From BRH-c54 sp032251145 (GTDB lineage: Bacteria; Bacteroidota; Bacteroidia; Flavobacteriales_E; Vicingaceae), in contig JAVVER010000028.1 of assembly GCA_032251145.1 (NCBI GenBank), positions 1-28,544 of the forward strand: a stretch of 28,544 bases of DNA, read 5' to 3'. The position numbers and the translations under genes are program-made. Of this stretch, positions 14,701 through 22,190 are shown piece after piece; within the stretch, counting starts at the first letter, position 1, and each line of letters opens with the position of its first letter. The notes beneath the pieces were generated by a model that made no database searches, had not been told where the DNA came from, and saw nothing but the letters and a program-made list of their open reading frames with translations.

Positions 14701-15557
14701 ACGATGGTTGTTCTCCTCCAACTACTGGAACTGTTACCATTAACATAATGCCATTACCACAAGTAAGCTTTACTGCCGATAAATTTGAAGCTTGTGAAAC
14801 TCCTGTAGAAACTTTTACTTTTTACAACACTACAGATACCACTGGGGGGATGGTAAGTTCTTCTATTTGGGCTTTTGGTGATGGCAGTTCTGCTGTTGGA
14901 GATACTGTTACTCATGCGTACAATAATGCAGGAGCTTATGACGTAACGCTTACCATTACTTCTTCTGCTGCTGCAGGAGGATGTACTAATAGTGTAACTT
15001 ATCCAAATTACATTACCATACATCAAAACCCCACTGCTGATTTTTACATGAAAGACAACCCAGCAAATATGCTAAATCCTACAGTAAGTTTTTACGACCA
15101 ATCTTATTTTAATATTGTAGGTTGGGCTTGGGATATTGGCGGTTTAGATTCAAGTTATATACAAAATCCAACTTATGAACTCCCTGTAGATACCGGACAT
15201 TATTCTATAACGCTTACGGTTATTGATGATAATGGATGTATGGGAACTATCACAAAAATATTAGAAGTAGAAGGAGAATTTGGTATTTACATTCCTAATG
15301 CCTTTACTCCTGATTTTGATTTCTTAAACGAAGGTTTTGGTCCGAAAGGTTTTGGCATTAGCGAAGTAAATTACTCGTTCTTTATTTTTGACAGATGGGG
15401 AGAAATCATTTTTGAATCACACACGCTTTTTGAACAATGGAATGGCACTTACAAAGGTAAATTCGTACAAAATGGTGTTTATGTTTGGAAACTCGAATTT
15501 CAAGATATTAACGGTAAAAAACATTCCAAAATTGGACATGTAAATGTGATTAGGTAA
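11781..15557 (+). CDS. T9SS-secreted repeat protein with SprB/PKD domains and CHU_C sorting domain
   Basis: A 1258-aa cell-surface protein with a signal peptide (about 1-20). An N-terminal beta-rich domain (about 24-165, with DIDFAAWGPF and GEWYMLLITNF) resembles those of other Bacteroidetes surface proteins. Two tandem repeats of about 95 aa follow (about 167-262 and 262-355), each ending in FxADPTCTxxxN. Residues 686-833 contain two SprB-type repeats (YSIDGGVTFQ..., YSIDGINFQ...). Residues 835-988 hold two Ig-like domains starting ICTGQSATLTATAG and ICPGESVIIYATPF. PKD domains lie at about 996-1083 (WAFGDGSS) and 1084-1163. The C-terminus (about 1165-1258, IYIPNAFTPDFD ... FDRWGE ... NGVYVWKLEF) is a type B T9SS/gliding-associated sorting domain. 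It is probably exported by T9SS and used for adhesion or as a surface filament. No enzyme motif is seen. Confidence 0.9.
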   Translation: MMFRFILVLSLLFTFIESYSQSTCNNSAPFCTSTGVNFPASTNTTAPVGPDYGCLGSQPNPAWYYLNISTGGNIDITLTNSNNVDIDFAAWGPFASQAAMQAAVCGGNSGSPIDCSFSAAANEIVNLPNTQPGEWYMLLITNFSGQPTNITATQSGGSGATNCAILCNMTGLTAVPGACNPANNQYDVTGTINVTNPPTTGTLTITNSCGGSTVVNPPFATSINYTIPGVTANGANCSITATFSADPTCTLTQNYTSPAPCSVVNCNINNFTANIGACEPNNTYTVNGTIDFTTGITTDSLVITINDGINTYDTIIYPPYVSPVNWSISGMNSNGNNITITATFAADPTCTISLNSTAPAACGCVAQIGNFNINMTGNGTTNYILCFGDQIDITSNIGYNPPDIANNPPGPAYNPGIGYLIYSCPPTIGTVPSNVPPHDDITNDPCFVGVAGFGGSFSSINTFGQPPYVGTWTNNTLYYVPITFYDTVSNTYSYVNTSMPCYDMGNPIAVQYLPQIVSSNPTPNCLDSSFTITITGGLPAINGSNFTASNLSPANASFVNTTTTNGGTIQINGLLNGDMYSFDVVDDNGCPITISGGPFVGLPNANAGINDTSCVLTYNLNAIPSIGTGSWSGPAGVVFNPVNSPTATVTVPSAGTYNFTWTETNTAACVTSDVVTITFSNLSESTVTTPSTCSANDGTITITAIDGVSPYQYSIDGGVTFQASNTFTNLAANTYTIVVKDAVGCQVTASYTVNSVAGPTINSSNFTDPTCNGDCDGTVTVTGASPAGGEQYSIDGINFQATGTFNNLCAGNYTVTISDANSCIDTVSLTLTDPDSVTINASDVTICTGQSATLTATAGGGSGSPYTYNWNNGASTSSSYTVSPPATTSYPVFAVDGNGCTSPTINVTVTVTPPLSVVASPSDTSICPGESVIIYATPFFGNGGPYTYQWSNGSTDSSQVVSPTTTTVYTVTLNDGCSPPTTGTVTINIMPLPQVSFTADKFEACETPVETFTFYNTTDTTGGMVSSSIWAFGDGSSAVGDTVTHAYNNAGAYDVTLTITSSAAAGGCTNSVTYPNYITIHQNPTADFYMKDNPANMLNPTVSFYDQSYFNIVGWAWDIGGLDSSYIQNPTYELPVDTGHYSITLTVIDDNGCMGTITKILEVEGEFGIYIPNAFTPDFDFLNEGFGPKGFGISEVNYSFFIFDRWGEIIFESHTLFEQWNGTYKGKFVQNGVYVWKLEFQDINGKKHSKIGHVNVIR

Positions 15558-15665
15558 CTAACTTATCCAAACAACTACCTTCTTGAAAAGTAATTTTTAG
15601 TTCTTTTTCTATCTTAGAAAAACTCAATAACTTACTTAGAATTCTTATTCATTAACTATTTTAAT

Positions 15666-15673
15666 TATTTTTG
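15666..15673 (+). promoter_or_regulatory. -7-like promoter element
   Basis: TATTTTTG fits TAnnTTTG and lies 16 nt before the ATG at 15690. No -33 TTTG stands at the usual distance, and the region is T-rich, so a chance match is possible. Confidence 0.3.
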
Positions 15674-15689
15674 GATAAAACGCTAACAT

Positions 15690-18497
15690 ATGAATTTTAT
15701 TAAACTATTTTTTACAACCATATTAATTATTGTTTTTACAAGTGGTTTTGCTCAAATTATTCCCAACGGACAAATAGATAATATTGATGAGCTTTCTTTA
15801 AAAGAAACCACTTATACACTTACCAAAGATGGAATTAAATTAGCTACCGATATTTATTTACCTGTTTTTAGAGATTCTGTAACTACCGATATTCTTATTG
15901 GAGCATCTACTTACACCATTCAGTTAATTCCAAAAAATTCGCAGTTTGTAATTTTTGACACCAGTAATATTTCTGCTAATAATTTTAGCTTACCCATCAT
16001 TTTTACACGAACTCCTTACAATAAAAATACGGATGATTTAGGTGGTAAAATATTTCCTTTTTTGGGTTATGGCTATGCGATGCAAGATATGCGAGGCAGG
16101 TACGATAGTGAAGGGGTTTACTTCCCCATGTACAGCGATTCTTGGCAAAAACATGATTATCATCCAACAATAGGAATCCCTATGGATGCTTATGCTACAT
16201 CAAATCCTTCAAATGCATTAAATCACTCCGATGGTAGTGAAGCAATTTTTTATTTATCTGATAGCCTCTACAGAACTTTTGATGTTGATTTAGATGGCGT
16301 TAACGAGGTTTTTAAATATTCCAATGGAAATATTGGTATGTACGGAGCTTCTGCTTTAGGAAACTCACAATACCAAGCATTATCTAATATTCCGCATAGC
16401 ATGGCTAATAATCCTATAAAATGCTTAATGCCAACTGTTGCCGCCAATGAGCATTATAATTCTACCTTATTTCATAATGGCGTTTACCGACATTCTTTAT
16501 CCAACGGATGGATTACAGGACAAATGATGGATTTAAGCGATTCATTAGCAACTTACGACACTAGCTTAACCAATACTATTCATACTCCTGCAGATTATAG
16601 CTACGCTAACAAAGTAGATTTAACAAGTGATTTAATTGATTGGTTTGTGGTAAACGATAACAATTCTTTTCCTTCTGGAGCTCATCCAACTTCTCCTTTA
16701 CGAGCGGATTTAGATGCTTCTTTTGCCCCTGTAAATGTTAACGGACAAACAGATGCTAACGGCACTCAATCCAGATATACTAACCTGAACAAACCAATCT
16801 ATCATCTTACTGGTTGGTGGGATATTTTTATAAACGGACAAATTGAAACGTTTAATAAAGCCAGAAATACCAATCCTTCTTCTAATCAGAAATTAGTAGT
16901 TGGTCCGTGGACACACCAAACCATAGGTGCTAAAGCTGTTGGCGATGAAATTTATCCCGATAATGTTTTTGATGTATTGGGTTTTGACCTCAACATAGAT
17001 ACCGACAGTTTACTTACTGACAGCAACTTACTGAATGATATTTACGAATCTGAATTAATGAGTTGGTACAGAACACATTTAGGTGGCGAGCCTTACTTTT
17101 TTATTCCCGAATCAAATGATTGGCAACCATTAGGAGCTAATTTAATTAGGGTCCCATCCAAAAATTATATTATTCCTTACTATCAATTTTTAAATTATTT
17201 AGGTGGACAAACTCCTTTAAGCAACTTACCTATCGAAATTGATGATGGTAGCAACATTACTTCTTTATTTTATTCATTGCCAACACTCTCCCCTCCACTT
17301 TTAAATCTATCAAGACCTTTGGCACCTTACAACCCCAATCATTTCAATCAAATTAAAGATATACGATTGTATGTAACGGGTCCTTCTAATGACGCCCAAA
17401 ACCCTAATACAGGAAATTATTGGTTAGAAACCGATTCCTTGCCTTTTACCAATGGTGTGGTGAAAGAAAAAATATATTTACATCAGAATTTAGATGCTGA
17501 TACTATTGCTCCAACCAGCAATGAAGGTACATTAACGTATGTTGCCGACCCCAACAATCCTGTAATTACCATTGGTGGAAACAACATGATTCCTTCGGTT
17601 CCTGGAGGAGGAAAAAAATCTCAAGGTTCTATTAATGTTGCTGATCCGCTTTATGCTTCTTATACATTAAATCGGTCGGATGTAATTGCTTTTGAAACAG
17701 CTCCGCTTACAGATACCATGACAGTTATTGGTTTTCCTAGAGCTTCTCTTTATGCTAAAGGACACACTACCACTAACACAACAGCAAAAACAGATTTTGA
17801 TTTAATGATTAGAATTATTGATGTTTATCCTGACGGTAGAGAAATGTTTATTACGGAAGGTGTTGTAAATGCTAAAGCTAGAGAATATGCTAAATCTATT
17901 TTTAATGGCAATCCAAATGATAATATTGTGCTTACCAATATCGACAACAATACTTTTTATCATTTTGAATTTGAAATGTTACCACTTGGTCATACTTTCG
18001 GAATCGGACATCAAATCAAATTTTTAATTAGCAGTAATAATTACCCAAAATACCAATCTAATCCTCATTTGCCTAATAATGCCAATCAGTTTTTTAGATG
18101 GGCTCCGGGAGACACCTTAGGGTATAACTACAATGGAAATTGGTTGTATGCTCAGCAAAGTCAGATTACGTTAGATTTTAATGCAGCTTTTCCATCTTAT
18201 GTAGAACTTCCTAAAGTAACACAATTACCCAACAACATTAGTGAAATAACCATCAACAACCAATTTGAAATTTATCCTAACCCTGCTCAAAACCTAATTA
18301 TTATTAATAGAACTGACAATAAAGCGGCTTCCATTGTCATTTATTCTTTATTGGGAAATATAAGCTATCAAAGCAATTTAAAGGATAACGAACTTTCTAA
18401 AATTATTGATATTAGTGATTTTGCTAACGGCATCTATTTTATTAGCATAAGCGATAATAATGGAATGAAAAACACGAAAAAGTTTGTGAAAAACTAG
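15690..18497 (+). CDS. T9SS-secreted CocE/X-Pro dipeptidyl-peptidase (S15)-like hydrolase
   Basis: A 935-aa protein with a signal peptide (about 1-21). An alpha/beta hydrolase core of the S15/CocE type starts near residue 35 (LKETTYTLTKDGIKLATDIYLP, RTPYNK, MQDMRGRYDSEG). The nucleophile is Ser221 in MYGASALGNSQ, and the likely catalytic His is His409 in GPWTHQT. The usual C-terminal jelly-roll (galactose-binding-like) domain follows, with DFDLMIRIIDVYPDG and GHQIKFLISSNNYP. Residues about 860-935 form a type A T9SS sorting domain (FEIYPNPAQNLI ... GIYFISI ... TKKFVKN). It hydrolyses peptide or ester bonds outside the cell, consistent with nutrient acquisition; the exact substrate is not readable. 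The core has longer loops than the soluble family. The stop is 34 nt before the next gene, and the last 36 bp of this gene recur as a degraded copy at 20740-20775. Confidence 0.88.
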   Translation: MNFIKLFFTTILIIVFTSGFAQIIPNGQIDNIDELSLKETTYTLTKDGIKLATDIYLPVFRDSVTTDILIGASTYTIQLIPKNSQFVIFDTSNISANNFSLPIIFTRTPYNKNTDDLGGKIFPFLGYGYAMQDMRGRYDSEGVYFPMYSDSWQKHDYHPTIGIPMDAYATSNPSNALNHSDGSEAIFYLSDSLYRTFDVDLDGVNEVFKYSNGNIGMYGASALGNSQYQALSNIPHSMANNPIKCLMPTVAANEHYNSTLFHNGVYRHSLSNGWITGQMMDLSDSLATYDTSLTNTIHTPADYSYANKVDLTSDLIDWFVVNDNNSFPSGAHPTSPLRADLDASFAPVNVNGQTDANGTQSRYTNLNKPIYHLTGWWDIFINGQIETFNKARNTNPSSNQKLVVGPWTHQTIGAKAVGDEIYPDNVFDVLGFDLNIDTDSLLTDSNLLNDIYESELMSWYRTHLGGEPYFFIPESNDWQPLGANLIRVPSKNYIIPYYQFLNYLGGQTPLSNLPIEIDDGSNITSLFYSLPTLSPPLLNLSRPLAPYNPNHFNQIKDIRLYVTGPSNDAQNPNTGNYWLETDSLPFTNGVVKEKIYLHQNLDADTIAPTSNEGTLTYVADPNNPVITIGGNNMIPSVPGGGKKSQGSINVADPLYASYTLNRSDVIAFETAPLTDTMTVIGFPRASLYAKGHTTTNTTAKTDFDLMIRIIDVYPDGREMFITEGVVNAKAREYAKSIFNGNPNDNIVLTNIDNNTFYHFEFEMLPLGHTFGIGHQIKFLISSNNYPKYQSNPHLPNNANQFFRWAPGDTLGYNYNGNWLYAQQSQITLDFNAAFPSYVELPKVTQLPNNISEITINNQFEIYPNPAQNLIIINRTDNKAASIVIYSLLGNISYQSNLKDNELSKIIDISDFANGIYFISISDNNGMKNTKKFVKN

Positions 18498-18531
18498 GCT
18501 TATTAAGAACCTATAAATAAATAACACCTAA

Positions 18532-19383
18532 ATGAAATTTATCACTTACATATTGCTGCTTTTATTTATTACATCATGTTTAAATCCACAAAATAGAAAG
18601 GCTAAAATGATGGAGATAAACAGCAATAAAGTTTCAAATTGTTTAAAGGATAAATTTAATTCTTATGAAATTAATATTACTAAAACGTTCCATGATTATG
18701 AGAAGTACCTTTTAGAAACTAAAATTTTGAAAGACACTAATACTGAATCATATATAAATGCTTTTAATTATATTAGAGATAACTATACTCAAAAGACCCC
18801 ATTATATGAATATACAGATAATTCCGTCCCTAAAGATACAATTATTGTAAATAATTACATAAGTTTTACTCAAAACTGTATGAATGAATTTGTTAAAGAA
18901 ATGCAACAAATACAATCAGAATATGAAAACTCTGCTCTTTATGAATACAAACAGCAAATCAGTGATTTAATAAAAGATTTTATTCCATTACAAAGTGAAA
19001 AAGCTGAAAATTATAACTCAACAATTGATTCTAGTTATTTTCAAACTCAATTTTTCAAACACCTTGTTTTATCAATCATCTATACTGATGAATTTAATTT
19101 TAATGAAAAAAGAAAGCGAGATGCTCTAACTAAATTTATTATTACGATTACAGAAGACGAAATAATAAAAATTAACGGAGAAAAAATTTCTGCAAATAAA
19201 CTTTCTGAATTTATCAATAATGAAAAAGAAAAATTTACAGATTATGAAAAAGAAAATTACATCGTAAAACTAAAAGTTGAAGCAAAAACTAAAATGGGAG
19301 TAGTTACAGATGTTAGAAATGAACTATGGAACTCAAATTCTTTAAACATTTATTTCTCTACTCTAAAAAAAAATGAATTATAA
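18532..19383 (+). CDS. Lipoprotein of unknown function
   Basis: A 283-aa protein starting MKFITYILLLLFITSC: a lipoprotein signal with the lipobox cysteine at residue 16. The mature part is hydrophilic, Lys/Glu/Asn-rich and mostly helical (many NEF, EKEKF and KEYE-like segments), without cysteines that would suggest a compact domain and without a recognised catalytic motif. It stands alone on the plus strand. Its stop is followed at once by a folC-like 3' fragment, which suggests that it arrived as part of an inserted segment. Its A+T-rich codon use resembles that of the AAA ATPase genes. I do not recognise a family. It probably faces the periplasm on the inner or outer membrane. Confidence 0.65.
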   Translation: MKFITYILLLLFITSCLNPQNRKAKMMEINSNKVSNCLKDKFNSYEINITKTFHDYEKYLLETKILKDTNTESYINAFNYIRDNYTQKTPLYEYTDNSVPKDTIIVNNYISFTQNCMNEFVKEMQQIQSEYENSALYEYKQQISDLIKDFIPLQSEKAENYNSTIDSSYFQTQFFKHLVLSIIYTDEFNFNEKRKRDALTKFIITITEDEIIKINGEKISANKLSEFINNEKEKFTDYEKENYIVKLKVEAKTKMGVVTDVRNELWNSNSLNIYFSTLKKNEL

Positions 19384-19385
19384 TA

Positions 19386-19429
19386 AAAAAACTAAACCAC
19401 CTCAGCAACAACAAAGGTAATTTCCTCCC
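19386..19429 (-). pseudogene. Fragment of a folC 3' end
   Basis: ACTAAACCACCTC, then CAGCAACAACAAAGGTA, aligns to 20771-20800, the end of folC, with two substitutions and a 1-nt insertion further on. Translated on the minus strand it gives TFVVAEVV and then the stop, identical in residues to the FolC C-terminus. One of the two substitutions is synonymous. Only about the last 8 codons survive before the frame breaks, so it encodes nothing. It marks a junction of an insertion or a rearrangement between folC and the gene ending at 18497. Confidence 0.65.
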
Positions 19430-19476
19430 GTAAGCACTAAGCTGAAGCGTTGACATTTTAGCAAAGGGCTTCTCTA

Positions 19477-20613
19477 CTATCCATTTAATTTACAGAAATC
19501 GAAAAAATTACGAGGAGTAATTATTTCGGTTGAGGCATTAGGGTAGCTGTTGGTAAAAGCTTTACTGATTTTCGGATTTTTTTTACTATTCCATTTCATT
19601 TCGTAGGCAAAAAGTTCTCCCTTATTGTTTTCAATATAATCCACTTCGCTTTGGTTGTAGTTTCTCCAAAAAAATGATTGAATATCTGTGTTGTTCCAAG
19701 CATTCATTTTCATTCTATCGGAGATGATAAAATTTTCCCAAAGTAGCCCTTTGTCTTGTCGGGTGTTAAAATCATCAAAATTTCCAGTTATCGCATTTCT
19801 GATTCCATTGTCCCAAAAGTAAATTTTGCTCATTTTGGTTACTTCTTTTCGTGTGTTTGTGCTATAAGCGTTTAAACGGAAAATAACAAACGATTTTTCG
19901 AGTAAATCAATATAGCTTTCAATGGTTTCCGATTTTACTTTTAGTTGGTTAGCTAATTCGTTTATTGATACTTCCGAACAAATTTGGTGTGCCAATAATT
20001 TCAACAATTTATCTAACAATTCTGGCTTCCGAATATCTTTCCAAACTAACACGTCTTTATATAAATATTGATTGGCTAAATTTTTTAATAGCGTTTCGGC
20101 ATCAGATTGGTAATTGTAAATATCAGGATAACAGCCATAAACCAAGTGAAAAGGCAATTTTTGTTCTACCTCAAAGGCAGATTTTCCATGGTACATTTCT
20201 GCTAATGAAAACGGGTACAAATGAAACAATAGATGTCTGCCAGTAAGTGGTTCGAAAATTCGTTCAGAAATATCTAATGCTGATGAACCTGTTGCAATAA
20301 TTTGTGTTGATTTAAAATTATCGACCAACAATTTTAGCAATAAACCTGCATTCGGGATACGTTGTATTTCATCAATAACTACTACTTTATAATTTCCAAT
20401 AACTCCTTTTAGGTCTTCTAAATTTAAATTCTCCAATCGTTCTCTTACAATGGTTTCATCGGCATTTAGCCAAAGCTTTTCTTTATTATCGACAAGCAAA
20501 TTTTGTAATAAGGTAGTTTTTCCAACTTGCCGAGCACCAGTTAAAACCAATGCTTTATCTTTAAAAAGCCATTGCGTTAGTCTTTTTTCAGATATTCTAG
20601 TAATTAAATTCAT
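19477..20613 (-). CDS. AAA ATPase with DUF4143-type C-terminus
   Basis: A 378-aa protein. Walker A GARQVGKTT is at 26-34 (Lys32), Walker B VVVIDEIQR at 77-85 (Asp81, Glu82), and a sensor-like ATGSSALDI follows around residue 110. The C-terminal half ends with a nuclease-like fold (EVDYIENNKGELFAYEMKW; Glu, Asp and the xEMK pattern resemble the PD-(D/E)XK-like core of DUF4143). Length and domain order match the family. It is the second such gene in the window (see 176-1345) but only distantly similar, so the two are not a recent duplication. On the minus strand a TACTTTTG element lies 4 nt ahead of the ATG and two 22-nt direct repeats lie upstream. It sits in the same inserted segment as the lipoprotein gene. 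Confidence 0.85.
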   Translation of the reverse strand: MNLITRISEKRLTQWLFKDKALVLTGARQVGKTTLLQNLLVDNKEKLWLNADETIVRERLENLNLEDLKGVIGNYKVVVIDEIQRIPNAGLLLKLLVDNFKSTQIIATGSSALDISERIFEPLTGRHLLFHLYPFSLAEMYHGKSAFEVEQKLPFHLVYGCYPDIYNYQSDAETLLKNLANQYLYKDVLVWKDIRKPELLDKLLKLLAHQICSEVSINELANQLKVKSETIESYIDLLEKSFVIFRLNAYSTNTRKEVTKMSKIYFWDNGIRNAITGNFDDFNTRQDKGLLWENFIISDRMKMNAWNNTDIQSFFWRNYNQSEVDYIENNKGELFAYEMKWNSKKNPKISKAFTNSYPNASTEIITPRNFFDFCKLNG

Positions 20614-20617
20614 GCTA

Positions 20618-20625
20618 CAAAAGTA
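20618..20625 (-). promoter_or_regulatory. -7 promoter element of the second ATPase
   Basis: On the minus strand this reads TACTTTTG, a match to TAnnTTTG, ending only 4 nt before the ATG at 20613. If used, it would give a leaderless or near-leaderless message. The direct repeats that follow upstream occupy the -20 to -60 region. Confidence 0.4.
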
Positions 20626-20632
20626 CTAAAAA

Positions 20633-20686
20633 TTCCAGTATAGTGGAAAAATTAGTATTAATATTTCCAGTATAATGTAAAAATTA
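20633..20686. repeat. Two 22-nt direct repeats upstream of the second ATPase
   Basis: TTCCAGTATAGTGGAAAAAT at 20633-20652 is repeated as TTCCAGTATAATGTAAAAAT at 20665-20684, with two substitutions and a period of 32 nt (three helical turns). The first copy is also internally symmetrical (TTCCA...TGGAA). Such spaced repeats directly over a promoter are typical operators. The shared TATAGTG core is also seen at 118-124 ahead of the other ATPase. Binding is inferred. Confidence 0.55.
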
Positions 20687-20727
20687 ATAGTTTTTAGGCA
20701 AATAAAAGAAAAGTACCCCCCTGCCGC

Positions 20728-20775
20728 AATCGTAATAAAGGTATGAAAAACACGAAAAAGTTTGTAAAAAACTAA
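20728..20775 (+). pseudogene. Fragment of a T9SS sorting-domain gene 3' end
   Basis: In frame, this reads NRNKGMKNTKKFVKN and then a stop at 20773-20775. The last 11 residues and stop match the end of the gene at 15690-18497 exactly (GMKNTKKFVKN), yet the DNA differs at gga/ggt, gtg/gta and tag/taa, all synonymous, with residue differences just upstream (NRNK versus SDNN). The stop overlaps that of folC on the other strand. It is a remnant of either a duplicated or a related sorting-domain gene that once ended against folC. Confidence 0.6.
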
Positions 20776-21989
20776 ACCACCTCTGCAACAACAAACGTAC
20801 TTCCTCCAATAAAAATCATATCATTGGTAGTAGCATTTTTTTGAGCTGCTTTGTAAGCTGCTTCAACAGATGGAAAAGTTGTGCCTGACAAGCCAACTGC
20901 TGTTGCTTTTTCTGCTAAAGTATTTACGTCTAACGCTCTTGGTATGTTGGCTTGACAAAAATAATAAATCGCATTGTTGGGTAATAATTGAAGGATATTG
21001 GTAATGTCTTTATCGTTTACCACTCCCAATACAACATGCAGTTTTTCATAATCTTGCTCAGCTAATTGAGCTAATATTAACTTTATCCCTGCTTCATTAT
21101 GTCCTGTATCGCAAACGGTTAGTGGTTGCTTATTTAATACTTGCCACCTTCCCATTAAGCCAGTATTGTTCACCACATTTAGCAAGCCTTTTTTGATATG
21201 GTTGGCTGCAATTTCCCAACCTAATTGTTGAAGAGTTTGAATAGTCGCCACTACTGTTTTTTTATTCTTTTGCTGATAGGCTCCTTTTAAATCGCTTTCA
21301 TATTCTTGTGTGTGATGTTCATCTGCAAACTGTATGGAAGCATTCAATTGGTTGGCTTTTTCAATAAAAACGTGTTTTATTTCAGGCTGCGTTTCACCAA
21401 TAACTACAGGAATAGTTGATTTAATTATTCCTGCTTTTTCAGCTGCAATTTTGGCTACGGTATCTCCTAAAAACTGCGTATGATCCATACTAATATTAGT
21501 AATTACTGCTACTTCAGGAGTAACTATATTGGTAGAATCGAGTCTGCCACCCAATCCGGTTTCAATAATAGCAATATCTACTTTTTGGTTAGCAAAATAA
21601 TGAAACGCCAGTCCGACTGTCCATTCAAAAAAAGAAAGCTGTATTTTTTCAAATTCATTTTTATATTCCTCAACAAAGCCAATCACCTCACTTTCTGAAA
21701 TCATTTCTCCTTTAATTTTTATACGCTCTCTAAAATCTTTTAAATGAGGAGAAGTGTAAAGTCCGACTTTATAACCTGCTTCTTGTAAAATAGATGCCAA
21801 CATATGCGAAGTGGAGCCCTTACCATTCGTTCCAGCAATATGAACAGATTTGAATCGTTTTTCAGGATGATTCAATAACTCGCTTAAACGATACGTATTG
21901 TCAAGATTAGCTTTGTATGCCGCATTTCCAATACGTTGATACATGGGCAGCTGACCAAAAAGATAATCGAGTGTTTCGAGGTAGTTCAT
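20772..21989 (-). CDS. folC: Bifunctional folylpolyglutamate/dihydrofolate synthase
   Basis: A 405-aa Mur-ligase-family protein. It ligates glutamate to dihydropteroate and to folates in the cytoplasm. The P-loop is GTNGKGST at 53-60. Family signatures are the N-terminal MNYLETLDYLFGQLPMYQ, then LYTSPHLKDFRERI at about 77-90, the conserved ETGLGGRLDSTN around residue 140 (metal and ATP site), NISMDHTQFLG, and CDTGHNEAG in the C-terminal domain. Length is typical. It follows tonB on the same strand after 200 bp containing a palindromic repeat, so they may be separate transcripts. Its 3' end overlaps by stop codons with a fragment of a sorting-domain gene, and a second copy of its last codons is at 19386. 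Confidence 0.95.
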   Translation of the reverse strand: MNYLETLDYLFGQLPMYQRIGNAAYKANLDNTYRLSELLNHPEKRFKSVHIAGTNGKGSTSHMLASILQEAGYKVGLYTSPHLKDFRERIKIKGEMISESEVIGFVEEYKNEFEKIQLSFFEWTVGLAFHYFANQKVDIAIIETGLGGRLDSTNIVTPEVAVITNISMDHTQFLGDTVAKIAAEKAGIIKSTIPVVIGETQPEIKHVFIEKANQLNASIQFADEHHTQEYESDLKGAYQQKNKKTVVATIQTLQQLGWEIAANHIKKGLLNVVNNTGLMGRWQVLNKQPLTVCDTGHNEAGIKLILAQLAEQDYEKLHVVLGVVNDKDITNILQLLPNNAIYYFCQANIPRALDVNTLAEKATAVGLSGTTFPSVEAAYKAAQKNATTNDMIFIGGSTFVVAEVV

Positions 21990-22037
21990 TAATTAACATC
22001 AATTTTTTGCAGAAAATACACTATCGTATTTAATCAT

Positions 22038-22161
22038 AACACAAATTAAGTTCAAATTTCACTAATTCTCACAAATTAAAAACATCTTTGATGTTTTTTG
22101 TGTTCATTTATTTTCTCGTTCCATTAAGAAATTTGTGTAATCCGTGATAATTTGTGTGATA
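22038..22161. repeat. Extragenic imperfect palindrome
   Basis: The two halves are complementary: CACAAATTA motifs on the left (22040s and 22070s) answer TAATTTGTG and ATTTGTG on the right (22130-22157), with a central AACATCtttGATGTT stem at 22081-22095. This large, long-armed inverted repeat fills the 201-bp gap between tonB and folC. It has no gene. It resembles dispersed CACAAATTA/GTGAATT-type repeats seen in Bacteroidetes intergenic DNA, and may be a MITE-like element or terminator. Confidence 0.55.
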
Positions 22162-22190
22162 AAAGAAATTGTAGGTTGTTTACATCCACA

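Noticed and set aside
176..20613. The two AAA ATPases as a recent duplication
   Set aside because: Their P-loops (GQRGTGKTT and GARQVGKTT) and most of the rest differ, so they are only distant members of one superfamily.
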